Origin: Valencia hispanica
Taxonomy: Eukaryota > Chordata > Actinopteri > Cyprinodontiformes > Valenciidae
Assembly (NCBI GenBank): GCA_963556495.2
Contig: OY747716.1
Location: 10,616,571-10,680,570 of the forward strand
Reading direction: 5' to 3'
Length of the DNA stretch: 64,000 bases
The notes under the pieces are model-generated. The model was not told the DNA's origin. It did no database searches and was given only the letters and a program-made list of their open reading frames with translations. Made by a program: the position numbers and the translations under genes. Below, in pieces: positions 23,290-35,294 of this stretch. Positions within the stretch are counted from its first letter, which is position 1. Each line of letters begins with the position of its first letter.

Positions 23290-25390
23290 TATGAGCATGC
23301 TAAAGATAACCAACCTAAGGAAGACATCGGCCCAGCGCATCGGCCGACTAAAACTCCGGTCCCCCCAGGCACGGCCAGGCACGCACCAGGTCCGAACTGG
23401 ATTGACCACCGACGCACCAGTAGGCAAGGGCATCCGTCACTGGCAGGGAATGACGATGGGGAAATAGGCTCCCCATTAAATGTAAGGCCTGAGGTGCGCC
23501 AGGCGAGAGGGCAGCCCAAGACCCAACCTGACAGGTAGACAAAGACATACAGACACAGTCATACATTCCCTCCCACATGCATTCTCACACACCCAAGAAA
23601 TGACGCTGTACCCTCACTCACACACCCCATACACACTTTTTGCTCCCAGGTCCAGGTACCGATGCCCCAGTAGAGCAACCAGCCCCCGGACCTGGGAGAT
23701 TGATCCCCTACCTTCTAGGACGGAGACAAGCAGACCGCCAAGGGCCCCACAGTGGCGAAGCAGCCCGACAGCCTAGGACCCCGACCAGACCACCTGTTCC
23801 TCCTCCGGACCCCAACCCCTGATGGCCCATAGCAAACAGGGGTGTGAAAGGACCCCTAGCCTCCATCCTCCCGCTCGAGTATTGTGTTGTTATAATGTGC
23901 ATTTAAAACAGAGGGGTGGGAAGTGGCGAAGGCAGCCACACATCGCCCAACACCCACCCCAAGCCCTCATTGTCTATATGTGGTTTAACAGTGGGCACCG
24001 GCACCAGAAGTGAAGCTGATTGAACAGCTCCCCCTCTGGATGAGGAAAAGTGTGCCCACCCCAAAGTCCCTACAAGTCCCTTTAATTCTTTGAAAAGCTT
24101 TGTTGTGGTTTGAAAAGCGCTTTATAAATAAAGTTTGATTTGATTTGATTTGACACATGTGTTATAAGTGTTATAAGTGGGAGTGTCTAAGTTGTATATT
24201 AAAATTGGGACCCAGGCAGCCACGGGATAGCGAGGATGGAGACCCCTCCTCGCACCCCAGTGATGTGCCCATGCCCCAAGACCCTAAATGAGTGTTAAAG
24301 TGATGGAGCAGGTGGACAGTGGTGTAAGGGGATGGGGAGGGAAGGACTGGGAGACAAAATGCCTTCCCAGGGAGGCAGCTCCCCCACTGACCCCAATAGG
24401 CACCTCTGTTCACCGGGATCCATCAGGGGAGGGAGCCCATGGCATGTTCAACCCGGCGCCCACGGCCACAGCACCACCAAGCCACACGGACCCCAAAGCA
24501 GTCCCCCCAGCCCCATCCCAGAAGGAGAACTAAACCCACCCTGACATTCTCTCTACCATCAGAACACAAAAGACACTAGACACCCAGGTTGAGTTCGGCC
24601 CCCCTCCTCCCGCACACCCCTCCCCCCCATCCAAGGGCCTTGTAGGGGGAGAGCACCTGTCACTACATAGCAACAGCCTCCCCGCCAGCAAAGGACGCCC
24701 CCAGCGCCACCTGCGCCACCTGCGCATCGGAGGCCCCCTCAGCCCAAACCCCGGCGACGTACCTGCCCAGACCAGGAGCAAACCGATGCCCCGGGCGGCC
24801 GACCCACCAGGCCGACATCCACCAGCCCCATTCCCTTGCAGAAGCGACCACTGCACTGCTGTTCAATGGCCCAGCAAGCGAGGAAACCCAGCGCCTCACC
24901 CATCCTGCCCTGCATGCCCACAACCGGGCCAGTCCACCCACAAGTCCGACCGAACCCAGCCAAACGCCCGACCCCAGCGCCCCGCAGCGCACAAAGACCA
25001 AGACCCAGGAGCCAAGTCCAGTGCGAAAAAAGAGTGATCAGGTCCAGAAATGCCACCCAGCTGCTGCGACCAGCAGCCAGGCACCCCAACCAGCAAACAA
25101 GGCGAGACCCCATACAGGGACCGGCGATGACAATCGGCCCAAAGAAAAAGAGAGAGGCGGCCGCACATGCCGGCAGGCCCTGACCCCCACAGGCCGGCAC
25201 TGGCCACAGAGACCCCACGCTTGGCCAACCCCCAGCCAGGACCACATCTAGGGGGCGCAGCACCCCAGAGCCCCGAACCCCCAGGCCCACCCCAGACCAT
25301 ACCCAGGCGCAGCACGGCCACCTTGGCCAGTAACCCATGTCCGTCAGTGCAACCCCCCTAAGGCACCGCATGCAGCGGTCAGGAGTTACC
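23290..25390 (-). repeat. GC-rich repeat family A, copy A3 (longest 5' part)
   Basis: Reverse complement of the family A sense direction. 23290-24060 matches 41040-41810, and 24154-24400 matches 40770-41000. The remaining 24400-25390 is a further 1 kb of 5' sequence present elsewhere only in part, at 9766-10285. An 80-bp LINE tail (24068-24153) interrupts it. Comparing A3, A5 and A4 suggests a full family length of at least about 3.2 kb. No conserved protein is visible in either strand. Confidence 0.75.
24068..24153 (+). mobile_element. Very short LINE 3' tail nested in family A
   Basis: The stretch GTGGTTTGAAAAGCGC, TTTATAAATAAAG, then (TTTGA)n is the 3' terminus of family B LINEs (compare 13250-13312 and the antisense copy at 28766). 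The homologous place in family A copy A5 (about 41010) lacks it, so it is an insertion of under 90 bp, an extreme 5' truncation. Confidence 0.75.
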
Positions 25391-25404
25391 ATAGCAAAAT
25401 ATGG

Positions 25405-25620
25405 TAAAAAATCATCTGTAACTTGAAACTTGAAATCTGTAACATGAAACTTGTAATTTGTATTTTTAAAATGTGTGCAAGTTACAAAACATAAGTTACA
25501 AGTACCAAACCTAAGTTACGGGTAAAAAATGTAAGTTACAAGTGCAAAATGTAAGTTACAAGTACGAATAATAAGTTACAAGTACAAAACTGAAAGTTAC
25601 AAGTACAAATCTAAAGTCCC
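25405..25620. repeat. Minisatellite-like array based on AAGTTACAAGTAC
   Basis: AAGTTACAAGTAC(A)AA-type units repeat with a period of about 18-22 bp. Earlier units are degenerate (CTTGAAATCTGTAACATG) and appear in partly inverted orientation, so the array has some dyad symmetry. It lies between family A copy A3 and the hAT element at 25959. Confidence 0.7.
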
Positions 25621-26299
25621 AATTCTAGCTCCATACTGTACCAGTTGAAAGAGGAAGACAGGTGGACCGATCAGACTCACTTCCAATAATATTAGGTCTA
25701 ATTTATATACAATAAAAAGAAACTCAAGATCAAGTGTCAACCCAGCTGCCTGTAGCTTTCAACCAGCCCCAAGTACCTCGTAGTCTTCAAAAGTGCTGAC
25801 ATGTGTCCTTATTCTGTCACAAACAACATTATTGACTCGAGATGGATTCTGTCATATCAACAGAGCTGTGTGTAGGTTGGTGTATGTGTGTCTCTCCTCC
25901 TCCTCTCATTAAATGGTATGACCACTAGGTGTGTCCTCCAGCGCGAGCTCATCAAGCCCAGGGCCACCTTAACCAGCTGATAGGCCCCGGGGCAGAGTGG
26001 CTCAGTAGCCCCCCCGCCACCCATGGCCCTTATATATGTGCGTGTGTTTTATACGGCTCCTATATGTGTGTATAGATAGATACACTATTTATCTATCATA
26101 GATAAATAAATATGCTGAAAATTGAAAATATATTATCAAAGCCAACATATCTATTTTATTTTTGTATTGAACACCATAAAACATATAACAAAGTAGTGAA
26201 TACCACCATCACCTCTGCATAAACATCAAATAGTGATGACAGCAGAAACAAAGAACAGCAGCTAACAAGTCAGTGCAAGGACCTTCTCTTTAAAGAAGG

Positions 26300-26440
26300 C
26301 AAGGTAAGTTTATTTGTATAGCACAATTCATGTTACAGGACAATTCAAAGTGCTTTACATCAAACATCAAAGCATTACAGCAGGGTGCAGAAAAAGCAAA
26401 AGTACAGGAATAAAAAGCATGATTTAAAATGAAAATCTTA
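26300..26440 (-). repeat. Antisense LINE/SINE-type 3' end and CA repeat
   Basis: AAGTTTATTTGTATAGCACA followed by AATTCAAAGTGCTTTACAT is the reverse complement of a common fish retroposon 3' end. A (CA)n tract with one CG interruption follows at about 26488-26520. Both are inside the hAT element. Confidence 0.6.
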
Positions 26441-27249
26441 AAAGTAGCCGTGCAGATTTATAACTTAGAACAGGTTGTTGTGCATCATGCACACACACAC
26501 ACACACGCACACACACACACTCCTTTCAGCACCATGGGCAGCAACATGGCCAATGTGTCAGCAAGTGCTTATTGATTTACATTTAACCTGTTCCATCCCA
26601 CAGCCCCGCCGCCGGGTCACTGTGGGGGAAGGGCGGGGAGAATGTCCGAATTTAGTTGACCTGTGGTCACTGATTACTAAGCATGTCCTATCATTATAAA
26701 CCTCAGAATCACAGCTAAACACTCATATAAATATTTTCTGTGACTTCCAAACCCAGAAAAAATAACAAGCAACTAAGAGAGCAGTTGTGCTATTTTGCGA
26801 TTTTTACATGAACACATTCAACCGAACCTGTCGGTCACCCTGCCGAACAGAACCGAGGAAACTTTGCCTTCCCTGAAAGCCAGCATCTCACAGACTCTAA
26901 AGCTGCAAGTTTCATCATGCCAAGTGCAAATTTCAGCAAATGAGCAGCAAAACAAGCCCAGAAATACGTACAACATTTGAAAAACAAGAGCAAACATTTT
27001 TTCCGTGCTGAAATGAATAATCCATCGTGATATGACTGTATTTCCAGAATAATTAAAATATCCAGTGTGTATTTAGAAAAGAAAAAGTGAAAAAAATGAA
27101 AACCTGCAGTAGAATGTATCCAAAAATCTCCCATGTCTCGCACCTATCGGCTGTGCCTCCTCACCTGCGGTAGGTTTCCTGCTGCGCGGGCTGCTCCGGC
27201 CTACAGGTGCTGCTGCTGCATCCTCCTCTCTGTCCGATGTGTCAGAGAG

Positions 27250-27390
27250 CTAGCTATGTCCAACTTCTTTAGCTGACTTAAAGAATTCTGTCAGCTTAGG
27301 AATTTTCTTTCTTATTTCTTTGTCTCGAAGCTCCTTCTCACAAATCACTTTTCTTTTCTGAGCACTGCTCTCAAATTTCTTCCCCGACAT
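27250..27390 (-). pseudogene. hAT transposase N-terminal fragment
   Basis: The frame begins MSGKKFESSAQKRK and goes on through KKIPKLTEFF, a basic region plus KLTxFF motif seen at the N-terminus of zinc-finger (TTF/MYM-type) hAT transposases. It ends at a TAG (27250-27252). The same frame reads on after the stop with LSDTSDREEDAAAA to a possible GT donor, so the stop is probably a nonsense change. The dimerisation and DDE domains are absent. The fragment lies in the 3' half of the hAT element, in the expected orientation for a 5' exon read from the right tip. Confidence 0.6.
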
Positions 27391-27690
27391 TTTTCCACGT
27401 TTCTTTACATCTAGATGACCACGCCCTGAAAATGTCTAAATTGTTTGATTGGTGAGCTCATGGTGCAATGGGAACTTTAGAGGCCACGTGGGTGAAGTAG
27501 GTCACTTGTAATTTGGATCAATCAGCCGCATTAAATTAGCATATAAGATGATAGACAGAAAACCTGACAAGTAATAAAACGTTTCTTTTGTTTGTTTGTT
27601 TTTTACCTGAAATGATAGGCCCCCTGAGCATCATAGGCCCCTGGCAACCGCCCCGGTTGGCCCGTGCATTAAGGCGGCCTTGATCAAGCC

Positions 27691-28765
27691 TAATCAGAAG
27701 GAGCATGTTCCCTAAGGCAGATGGCAGATTGTTTCACTCACGTGAGTGAAAGTTTCATTCTCTTATTGATGTTCTCTTCCTGAACTCCAGTGGTCAGCTT
27801 CTTAGTACGAGCTGTCTGTGTGGAGAACTCTTCTCAGGACTCTTCAGCTCATCCACCATCCTACCAACATAACTGCTATTCATCCAACTACCCATTGTAG
27901 GACATGGAACCAAATAATCATAGTTATCTGGAGTAAGAAAGGCTCCTACAAACCTGCATGCCGCCATTCTGGAATACTATTCAAGAAGTACAAATGATAT
28001 GAGATGGAGGGAGAGTTAATGCTCTCCTTTTTAATGGGTGCATACACCCTCACACATAAAGCCACAGTCAGCAGTGAGCAAAAGCAGCACTGCAGACCCT
28101 AAAGCCATGTTAGAAGTCAGGACAGGGTGCAGGGTGCATGTAGCTATAATCCTCCAATTAATTCTCATTCCCCACAAGTGGAGGACCCCTGAGAGCTTCT
28201 TGACACTTCTATTAAAAAGCAAAAATGAAACACAGCATGAAGGTGAAGCAAGAGCGATCTCTTTCTGCAGCCCATCTCCACAGAGAGCAAAGTTTTGCAG
28301 CCTTTTGGGCAAATAGTTACATTTTCTTTCCAGCTCTGTTCATAAGATAAAGAGTTCTTGTATCACTCTGGGAGATGAATGGTACAAAAGAGATTCAGGT
28401 CAGGTCTGCATCCTAAAAGCAATTGTTGTTTAAGTTCAGACTATGGAAGATATACCACTATTCATTGCATGCCAGAGGAACAATACATGTTACATCACAT
28501 TTAACAGGTGACAAAGTTGTATTGTCCTTTTGGTTTACTCCCTCTTTGACTTTTATTTTGCTCTTTAGGATTTAGGAAGCTTTATAAATTTCTTGAAAAT
28601 ACTTGACAGCATCCTTTTCCCCATTGTTGGTCTGCTCCAGTCCTATGCACAGAGATTTAATAAAAGATGATTGCATTGCAGAAAGAGACATGGAGCAGAC
28701 CTCAGTAGATGAATGATTCTCTCAGCAAGTTCTGCAGAAACCTGCTAATGGCACAGTCTTTTCAA
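27691..28765. other. Unassigned intergenic DNA
   Basis: Open frames of about 90 codons on both strands at 28031-28316 overlap each other and show no known motif. Nothing else is recognised. Confidence 0.4.
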
Positions 28766-29319
28766 ATCAAATCAAATCAAACTTTACTTATAATATTTAT
28801 AAAGAGCTTTTCATACAAGAAGCTGCATCACAAAGTGCTTTACAGATTAAAATGACCCCACATAAAACCACCTTCCCTCCCCCACAGATTTAAAAGCATG
28901 GTCACAGTTATACCCCCCTCCCCCCAACCCAACTCCCATGCACACACACAGTTAAAAGAAAAAGTAAAAAAGGACATTGGGCCGAGTGTAGATGAACCAT
29001 GCAAGGAAACGCCATCAGAGGAGCCATCTGCCCCGGCAGCGGTAGACTAACAGCAGCAGCCGAGGCACCGACACAGGGCACCCAGTGGAGGCAAGGCCAA
29101 GACCCCCACCTCCACCCAAGCTCCACCTGGAGAGCACCCAGGCAGCCACAGCCGACCACCACTCCCGGGGCAGAGGGCTCCCACAGAGAAAACACTGGAA
29201 CGGGGATTAAGATAAATCAAAGTAAACAAAAACAAAAACAGTAAATTAATGTGTTAAGATTAAATAGTAAAACACAGATAAAAATATAATCATATAAAAC
29301 ATGCAGAGCAAGTAAACAA

Positions 29320-32146
29320 ACAGCAATAAATAATAAGTTAAAAGCTAGGCTAAAAAGGTGTGTCTTGAGCCTGCTCTTAAAAACATGAACGTTCTCCACG
29401 GCCCTGAGGTCCTCTGGCAGCCTGTTCCAAAGGTGAGGGCCATAAAACTGGAAAGACGCCTCGCCATGTGTGTGTGTCCTGACTTTTGGGGTGACAAGGA
29501 GACGGCTGCCAGAGGAGCGCAGAGACTGCGAAGGTTTATATGGTAAAAGCAGTTCAGAGAGATAAGAAGGCCCAAGACCATTAAGACACTTTAAAACCAT
29601 TAAAATAACCTTAAAATCGATCCTGAAATGTACGGGGAGCCAATGCAATGATTTTAAAACCAGTGTAATGTGCTCCCGCCTCTTGGTCTTCGTCAGGACA
29701 CGTGCTGCTGAATTTTGTAGTAGTTTTAAACCTGATATACTCTTTTTGGGAAGACCAGAAAGCAGGGCATTACAGTAATCAATTCTACTGGAGATAAAAG
29801 CATGCATCAGTGTCTCCGTGTTGGCCCGAGAGAGAATGGGGCGGACTCTGGCGATGTTCTTTAGTTGATAAAATCCTATTTTAGTAATATTTTTTATGTG
29901 AGGACTAAAAGTCAGCTCAGAGTCAAAAATCACGCCCAGGTTCTTTACTTGTAAAGAGGGATTAAAAGACAGTGATTGTAGTTTTGGTAAAAGTTTTTCT
30001 CTCTAAACCTCAGGACTGATGACTAAAACTTCAGTTTTGTCCTGGTTGAGCTGGAGAAAGTTTTCTGCCATCCAGGATTTGATGTCTAAATCGCAGTTAA
30101 AAAGTGAATCCATTGGCCATGTGTCATCGGGAGACATGGAGATGTACAGCTGTGTATTATCAGCATAACTGTGAAAGTTGACTCCATGTCTTCTGATGAC
30201 GCTGCCAAGAGGGAGCATATAGGTTAAAAAGCACTGGGCCTAAAATCGAACCCTGGAGCACACCACATGTAATCCTATGGACCCTAGAGGAGCAGGTATC
30301 TAAACTTACCATAAAAGTCCTGTCTGTGAGATAGGATGTGAACCATTTGTGAACAGCACCAGAGAGGCCAATCTGTTTTAAACGGGTTAAAATAATAGTG
30401 TGGTCTACTGTATCAAAGGCAGCGCTTAGATCCAGTAGAACCAACACTGTCACCCTCTGTGCATACTTTAATCTAAAATCATTTAAAATCTTCAAAAGGG
30501 CCGTCTCTGTGCTGTGATTCACCCTAAAACCAGACTGAAATTTCTCCAGGGCATTGTGCTCATTAATAAAATCATTAAGTTGAATTAAAACAATTTTTTC
30601 AAAAATTTTGCTTAGAAAAATGTAAGTTAGATACCGGTCTAAAATTTAAAAAATTTTTAAAATCAAAATTTTAAAGGCGGCAGGAAAGACCCCCGTCTGA
30701 AGAGAGCAATTCATCATGGTTAAAATCTCATCTCTAAAAGATCCATAAAATTGCTTAAAAAAGGAAGTGGGAATCGGGTCCAAAACACATGTGGTGGGCC
30801 TCACTGAGGAGAAAACTTTATCAAGAGTCCCAGCTTCTACCAGGACAAAACTGTCCAGCATTTCCTCTGGTAAAGACACACGCTCAGATTTGTCTAAAAC
30901 CATGTTACTCTGAGAAGATAAAATCTTACATCTGATAGTGTCTACCTTCCCTCTGAAGTGGTCTGCGAACTCCTCACAAAAAGTGTTTGAGGGGGTTTTA
31001 GGAAATCCAGTGGTAGCTCTCGTAAAAAGTTTATCCATGGTGGAAAAAAGGATTTTGGAATTATTTTTATGTTCCGAGATGATTTTGGAGAAGTATTAAT
31101 TTCTTGAATTTCTTACTGCATTGTTGTATAATTTGAGAAGATCTGTGTATATTTGATGGTTTATTGTGGTTTAACTTTTCCTCCATTTTCTCTCTGCCGC
31201 CCTACAATTTCTCTTAATTTTTCGGAGGTTTTCATTTTTCCATGGCGGTGCAGCTTTAGATTTTAAACTTTTAACTTGTAGTGGAGCAAGCCGGTCAAGA
31301 GTGGACTGAAGCCTTCTGTTAAAATCATTGACAATAAAATCACAGGGGGCAGGTAAAACAATAGGAGGATTCTTTTTGAAAATTTCCAGAAAACCTGCAG
31401 CCACTTCAGGGGTTAGATGGCGCTTCCTGACAGTTCTCACAGAGGTCTCCTGCTGAATAAAACTGGTGATGTTAAAAAACACACAGTAGTGGTCAGAGAC
31501 AGCCAAGTCAACAACAGAGGACACACAGGTGAACAGGCCATACGTGATGACCAAGTCCAGGGTGTGTCCGTTGTTGTGAGTCGGCTGCATGACATGTTGG
31601 CTAAAATCCATATAAGTCAGAATGTTTAAAAAATCTGCTCATAATGGGTCTAAAAGGTTATCCATATGTAGATTAAAATAACCAGCTAAAATTATCCTTT
31701 CAAAGGAGTTGTGCAAAATTGATAAAACTCTGAAAATTATTGAATAAAAAGTGCACTCTTTTTAGGAGGCCTATAAATTGTGACACATAAAATCTGAGAA
31801 GTGCTAAAAACAGTTGCATTATATTCAAAAGTAAAATAGTTATCAAATAAAACAGGTTTGGCGGAAAGTGTTGATGAACTTAAAAAAGCAGTTTGCCTCA
31901 CTTTTTGCTACTCCTCGTAGAATAAGTGAAGTTAAAATTAGGTGGGGAAGCCTCTGTAAGAACAACAGGGGCATCTGCACTCAGCCAAGTTTCTGTTAAA
32001 AATAAACAATGAAGATTATGGTCTAAAATCAGATCATTTATTATAAAAGTTTTGTTCAGCAGAGAGCGAACATTAAAAAGTGCCATATTAATAGTGATTG
32101 GTGATGGAGTGACTGTATGATTTACTGAAAGTGAGGCTTTTGGCAA
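29320..32146 (-). pseudogene. LINE ORF2: endonuclease plus reverse transcriptase, decayed
   Basis: The endonuclease start reads FNVRSLLNK and FLTETWLS (32146-31898), followed by a YRPPKK-like stretch near 31770 and the end of the domain, HTLDLVITYG and SDHYCVFF (31611-31490). The RT has HSTETALLKILND, LLDLSAAFDTVDH (RT block A), GVLQGSILGPVLF (block B, with P changed to L) and YADN at 30156-30167, where active enzymes have YADD. LGVIFD-type, SSRIDYCNALLSG and LHWLPV blocks follow, ending near 29330. At least four frame breaks or stops separate the pieces. Loss of the last catalytic aspartate and the breaks make it inactive. Confidence 0.85.
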
Positions 32147-32545
32147 CTTTTTGAGATTATTTGGGTTGCATTTGTTCGGTTTGTGATTTTTAGTCTGCTC
32201 TCTGCTGATAATAACAGGTATGAATGAGGTAGAACAAGGTCCAAGTTCAGTATGTGAGTTACTGTTAAAATCAGGGGTGAGTTCGTAGGAGCAGGCACCA
32301 TTTGCACATCAGGATGTAGCGGAGGAATCAGAGAGGGCAGGGGCAGCTGTGGTCAGTGTAGTTGACATGGGGGGGCGTGGACATGCCAGGCTCAATGTCA
32401 GTGTACGAGTTCCTTGTCTATTTAGATGGAGCCCATCTGGTCCAAATAGGTGCTTCCTGCCCCAAAAAATGTTAAAATTGTCTATAAAACCAATATTGTG
32501 AACGGCGGTGATGGAGGAGAGCCAAGTATAAGGGAAAAAAGTCTG

Positions 32546-33595
32546 CTAAAACGGCCAATTCCTCTGCCGACAGTGGGAGTGGGGCCAGAAATAAAAACAG
32601 AGACGTGTGTTTTCTAAAAGATTAAAAAGGTGAACAAAATCACGCTTCAGGAGCTCAGACTGCTGTTTATAAATGTCATTGATGCCAGCATGAATCACAA
32701 CTTTACTCACAGATTTGTGATGATCAATGAGCTGCAGGATCTGTTCGGTAATGTCCGTGACAGTGGCTCCAGGGAAACACAGTGTAAGGGCTCCACTCAT
32801 CCTCACGTTTCTGATGATAGAGTCCCCGATGATGAGTGTGGTGGGCGGCGGGTCTGCAGGCGGATGTTTGCGCTGGGCAGAGGATCGTTCACCATCCAGG
32901 ACTTGCTGCATGGCAGGTGGAGAAGCTTCCCCAGGACTGCAGCAATGTTTAATTGGTACCGAGGGCTCGTTCCGTGGGTTCGGGGTGAAGTGGAGCACTC
33001 CTCGGCGAGTTCTGGCTGCAGCCCGGGGTTTGGCGCGATGTGGAGGGCTGCAGGAGTCTGGGTTTTGCTCCAGCTGCTGGGGGGGGATTAGGCAGTGCTC
33101 CTACGGAGCTACGGCGACCAGGGCTGTCAAAGGAGGGAAATCCACATCCAGGGCGCTGAAACGGTTTGATAGAGGCAGGCAGGTTGGAGGAGAGCGGAGG
33201 CGGCTGCTCCAAGCGCCTCCACCACAGCCTGGCCCAACCGTTAACCGGGCACCCTGGAGGACCGGAGTGGAGCTGATGGGGGCTTTTGGTTTAGCCCCCT
33301 GCTGGAACCAGCGGTCCTCCTTTGCTGCAGATGTTATGCGGGCATTTGGCACCCAGAGTCCGCCTGGAGGCCCAGCGATGGATCCTCCCTCCACAGCTTC
33401 GCCGAGCTGGCAGGGAATGGTGTCCGCCAGCTGTGCACTGCTGGCGGCGGCGAAAGTCCGGCCGAAGATAATGTCCACGTCGCGCTCATGGTCCTGGATT
33501 TGGTGGAGTGTTGAGATCCTCTTGTCTAGCTCCAGAACCCTCTGGCTAAATTTTGCGCAGCCATCACACCCAGGACTGCAGGTGAGTGGAGGCAT
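32546..33595 (-). pseudogene. LINE ORF1 with esterase (SGNH-like) domain, decayed
   Basis: The likely start is the ATG at 33595 (MPPLTCSPGCDGC). It has a Cys-rich N-terminus (CxxxCxxC) followed by a short coiled-coil-like stretch (KFSQRVLELDKRISTLHQI). A proline/glycine-rich linker ends in SNRFSALDVDFPPL at about 33140. After a frame break the C-terminal half (32998-32546) has LIIGDSIIRNV, FPGATVTDI and VVIHAGINDI. GDS and the GxND-like box are the serine-esterase blocks known in ORF1 proteins of CR1/L2-clade LINEs. In the family this protein binds RNA in the retrotransposition particle. The frame break near 33100-33000 disrupts it. Confidence 0.8.
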
Positions 33596-33700
33596 GGTGA
33601 GGGAGAAGTAGTCAGCGCTTCCCACCGATTAAAACGATCCGGTAAAAAACATCCAGGTTATTAATAAGTCAGTGGTGTTCAAAATGTTCAAAATCCGTTT

Positions 33701-34009
33701 TATCTCATGTCTCTTTAAATCGCAAAACATTGAAATCATGGGCTAAAATTGCCCACTCCTTTGCTAGATTCTGTCTCCAATTTCCCCTCTGTCCTTATGA
33801 GAAAAAGTATAATTCCTTTTAAAATGATTCAGATTCCATCCCTTTGTCATAGGGTTATAATTTTTGTAGAGACAAGAAAATAAGTTGTAGCAAGCTGTTG
33901 CTATGTCAAAAAAATGGCTCAATTCAGTTAGAGAAACAATGTTTGGAATTGTAAAGGGGTTCTAGAATTCATAACCACATTACATTTACCTTGTAGTTGT
34001 TGAATATGG
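33701..34009. other. Unassigned short spacer
   Basis: The start may still be the LINE 5' UTR: the palindrome GGGCTAAAATTGCCC lies at 33739-33753. Otherwise nothing is recognised. Confidence 0.35.
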
Positions 34010-34216
34010 GCAGCTTGGGGTGTCAAATGTAACATACCAAAAAGTCAGTGCCACTGCCATCATATGCTTCTGATAACTGGTTGTAAGTGTTTTACATAAC
34101 TACAGAGAAATTTTGGGCCACTCTTCCATACAGAGATGTTTTCAGCCACACTAGCCAAACAAGAGACCTCTTCAAGGTCCTGTCATGCCATCATAATTTG
34201 ATTTAAGTCTGTATTA

Positions 34217-34463
34217 AGGGGAGTTTTTCCTCTCCACCGTCGCTACATGCTTGCTCAGTATGAGGGATTGCTAAAGGATTGCTGTGGTTGGAAAGTCTGC
34301 ATCAACGGGGCCCAACCTCACACCAATGACTGACGCAATCTGCTGGGATTCCTTAAATAGGAAACTTTTTAACTGATTGGAATGTTTGTATAAATGTATG
34401 GAAATGGCTTCTTGTTAAGTGCCTTGAGATGACATCTGTTGTGAATTGGCGCTACATAAATAA
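34217..34463 (+). mobile_element. L2 3'-end insertion (~245 bp)
   Basis: It starts in the GGGGAGTTTTTCCTCTCCACC block of the L2 3' UTR and ends with the stem-loop and AATTGAATT tail. It is nearly identical to 7099-7349 and 11305-11561. It lies inside the Tc1 relic, so it came later. Confidence 0.85.
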
Positions 34464-34574
34464 ACTGAATTGAATTATTTTGATTAGGTAAGTCCAAAAC
34501 CTACATTTTGGTTGAAATTTTTGAAGGTGGACTTGCTGGTATGCTTCAGATCATTGTCCTACTTTCTGCATAGA

Positions 34575-34858
<284 letters not shown>

Positions 34859-35294
34859 GCAAATTGTCTAGGTCCTGAAGCACCAAATCAGTCCACTGGC
34901 ATCACACAACTACTACTGTGTTTGATGATGTTTCTGAAATGCTGTATTAAATCTACACCAGATGTAACGAGCTATACACCTTTCAAAACGATTAATTTTT
35001 TTCTTGTCAGTCCGCAGAATATTCCCATGTTTGCCCACTCTCTGTGGTATTGTTGTATCAAAAGCCCTGACTTTAACTCAGGCAAGCGAGCCTTGCGGTT
35101 TTTTTGTGATGTTGTGGATAACAATATTGGGAAGGTTCAACTCTGATTCACGTTTTCTCCATTTGTGGATGTTATCTCTCACTGTGCTTTTGCTAAGGTC
35201 TCAAACCCTTTGAAATTCCTTGGTAACACCTTCCACACTGATAGTTATTGAGGCCTTTGTTTGAAATCTATTCTTGACTTTCTTTAGACGGCAG

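Larger units (their letters stand above)
25959..27682 (-). mobile_element. hAT-family transposon relic, 1.72 kb
   Basis: The exact 8-bp duplication atcaagcc is found at 25951-25958 and 27683-27690. The tips are CAGGGCCACCTTAA and, on the other strand, CAAGGCCGCCTTAAT. This tip and duplication pattern is hAT. The right half carries the N-terminal exon of a transposase on minus (27250-27390); catalytic parts are missing. A LINE/SINE tail (about 26300-26440, antisense) and a CA microsatellite (26488-26520) lie inside. Confidence 0.85.
28766..33700 (-). mobile_element. Almost full-length L2/CR1-type LINE (family B)
   Basis: Read on minus it has, in order: a possible 5' UTR (33600-33740), ORF1 (33595 to about 32550), ORF2 with endonuclease (about 32150-31500) and reverse transcriptase (about 31040-29330), a GC-rich 3' UTR (29200-28800), and a (TTTGA)n tail at 28766-28785. 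Total length is about 4.9 kb, near the full length for such elements. ORF1 and ORF2 are broken by several stops and shifts. Its 3' UTR occurs again at 12925-13316, and its tail at 24068-24153. The 5' boundary is uncertain by about 100 bp and no target duplication was found. Confidence 0.85.

Noticed and set aside
28031..28316. Overlapping ~92-codon frames on both strands
   Set aside because: Mutual shadows without motif or splice evidence.
32727..33611. 294-codon open frame on +
   Set aside because: It is the antisense of the LINE ORF1, whose sense strand has clear esterase motifs and a Cys-rich start.
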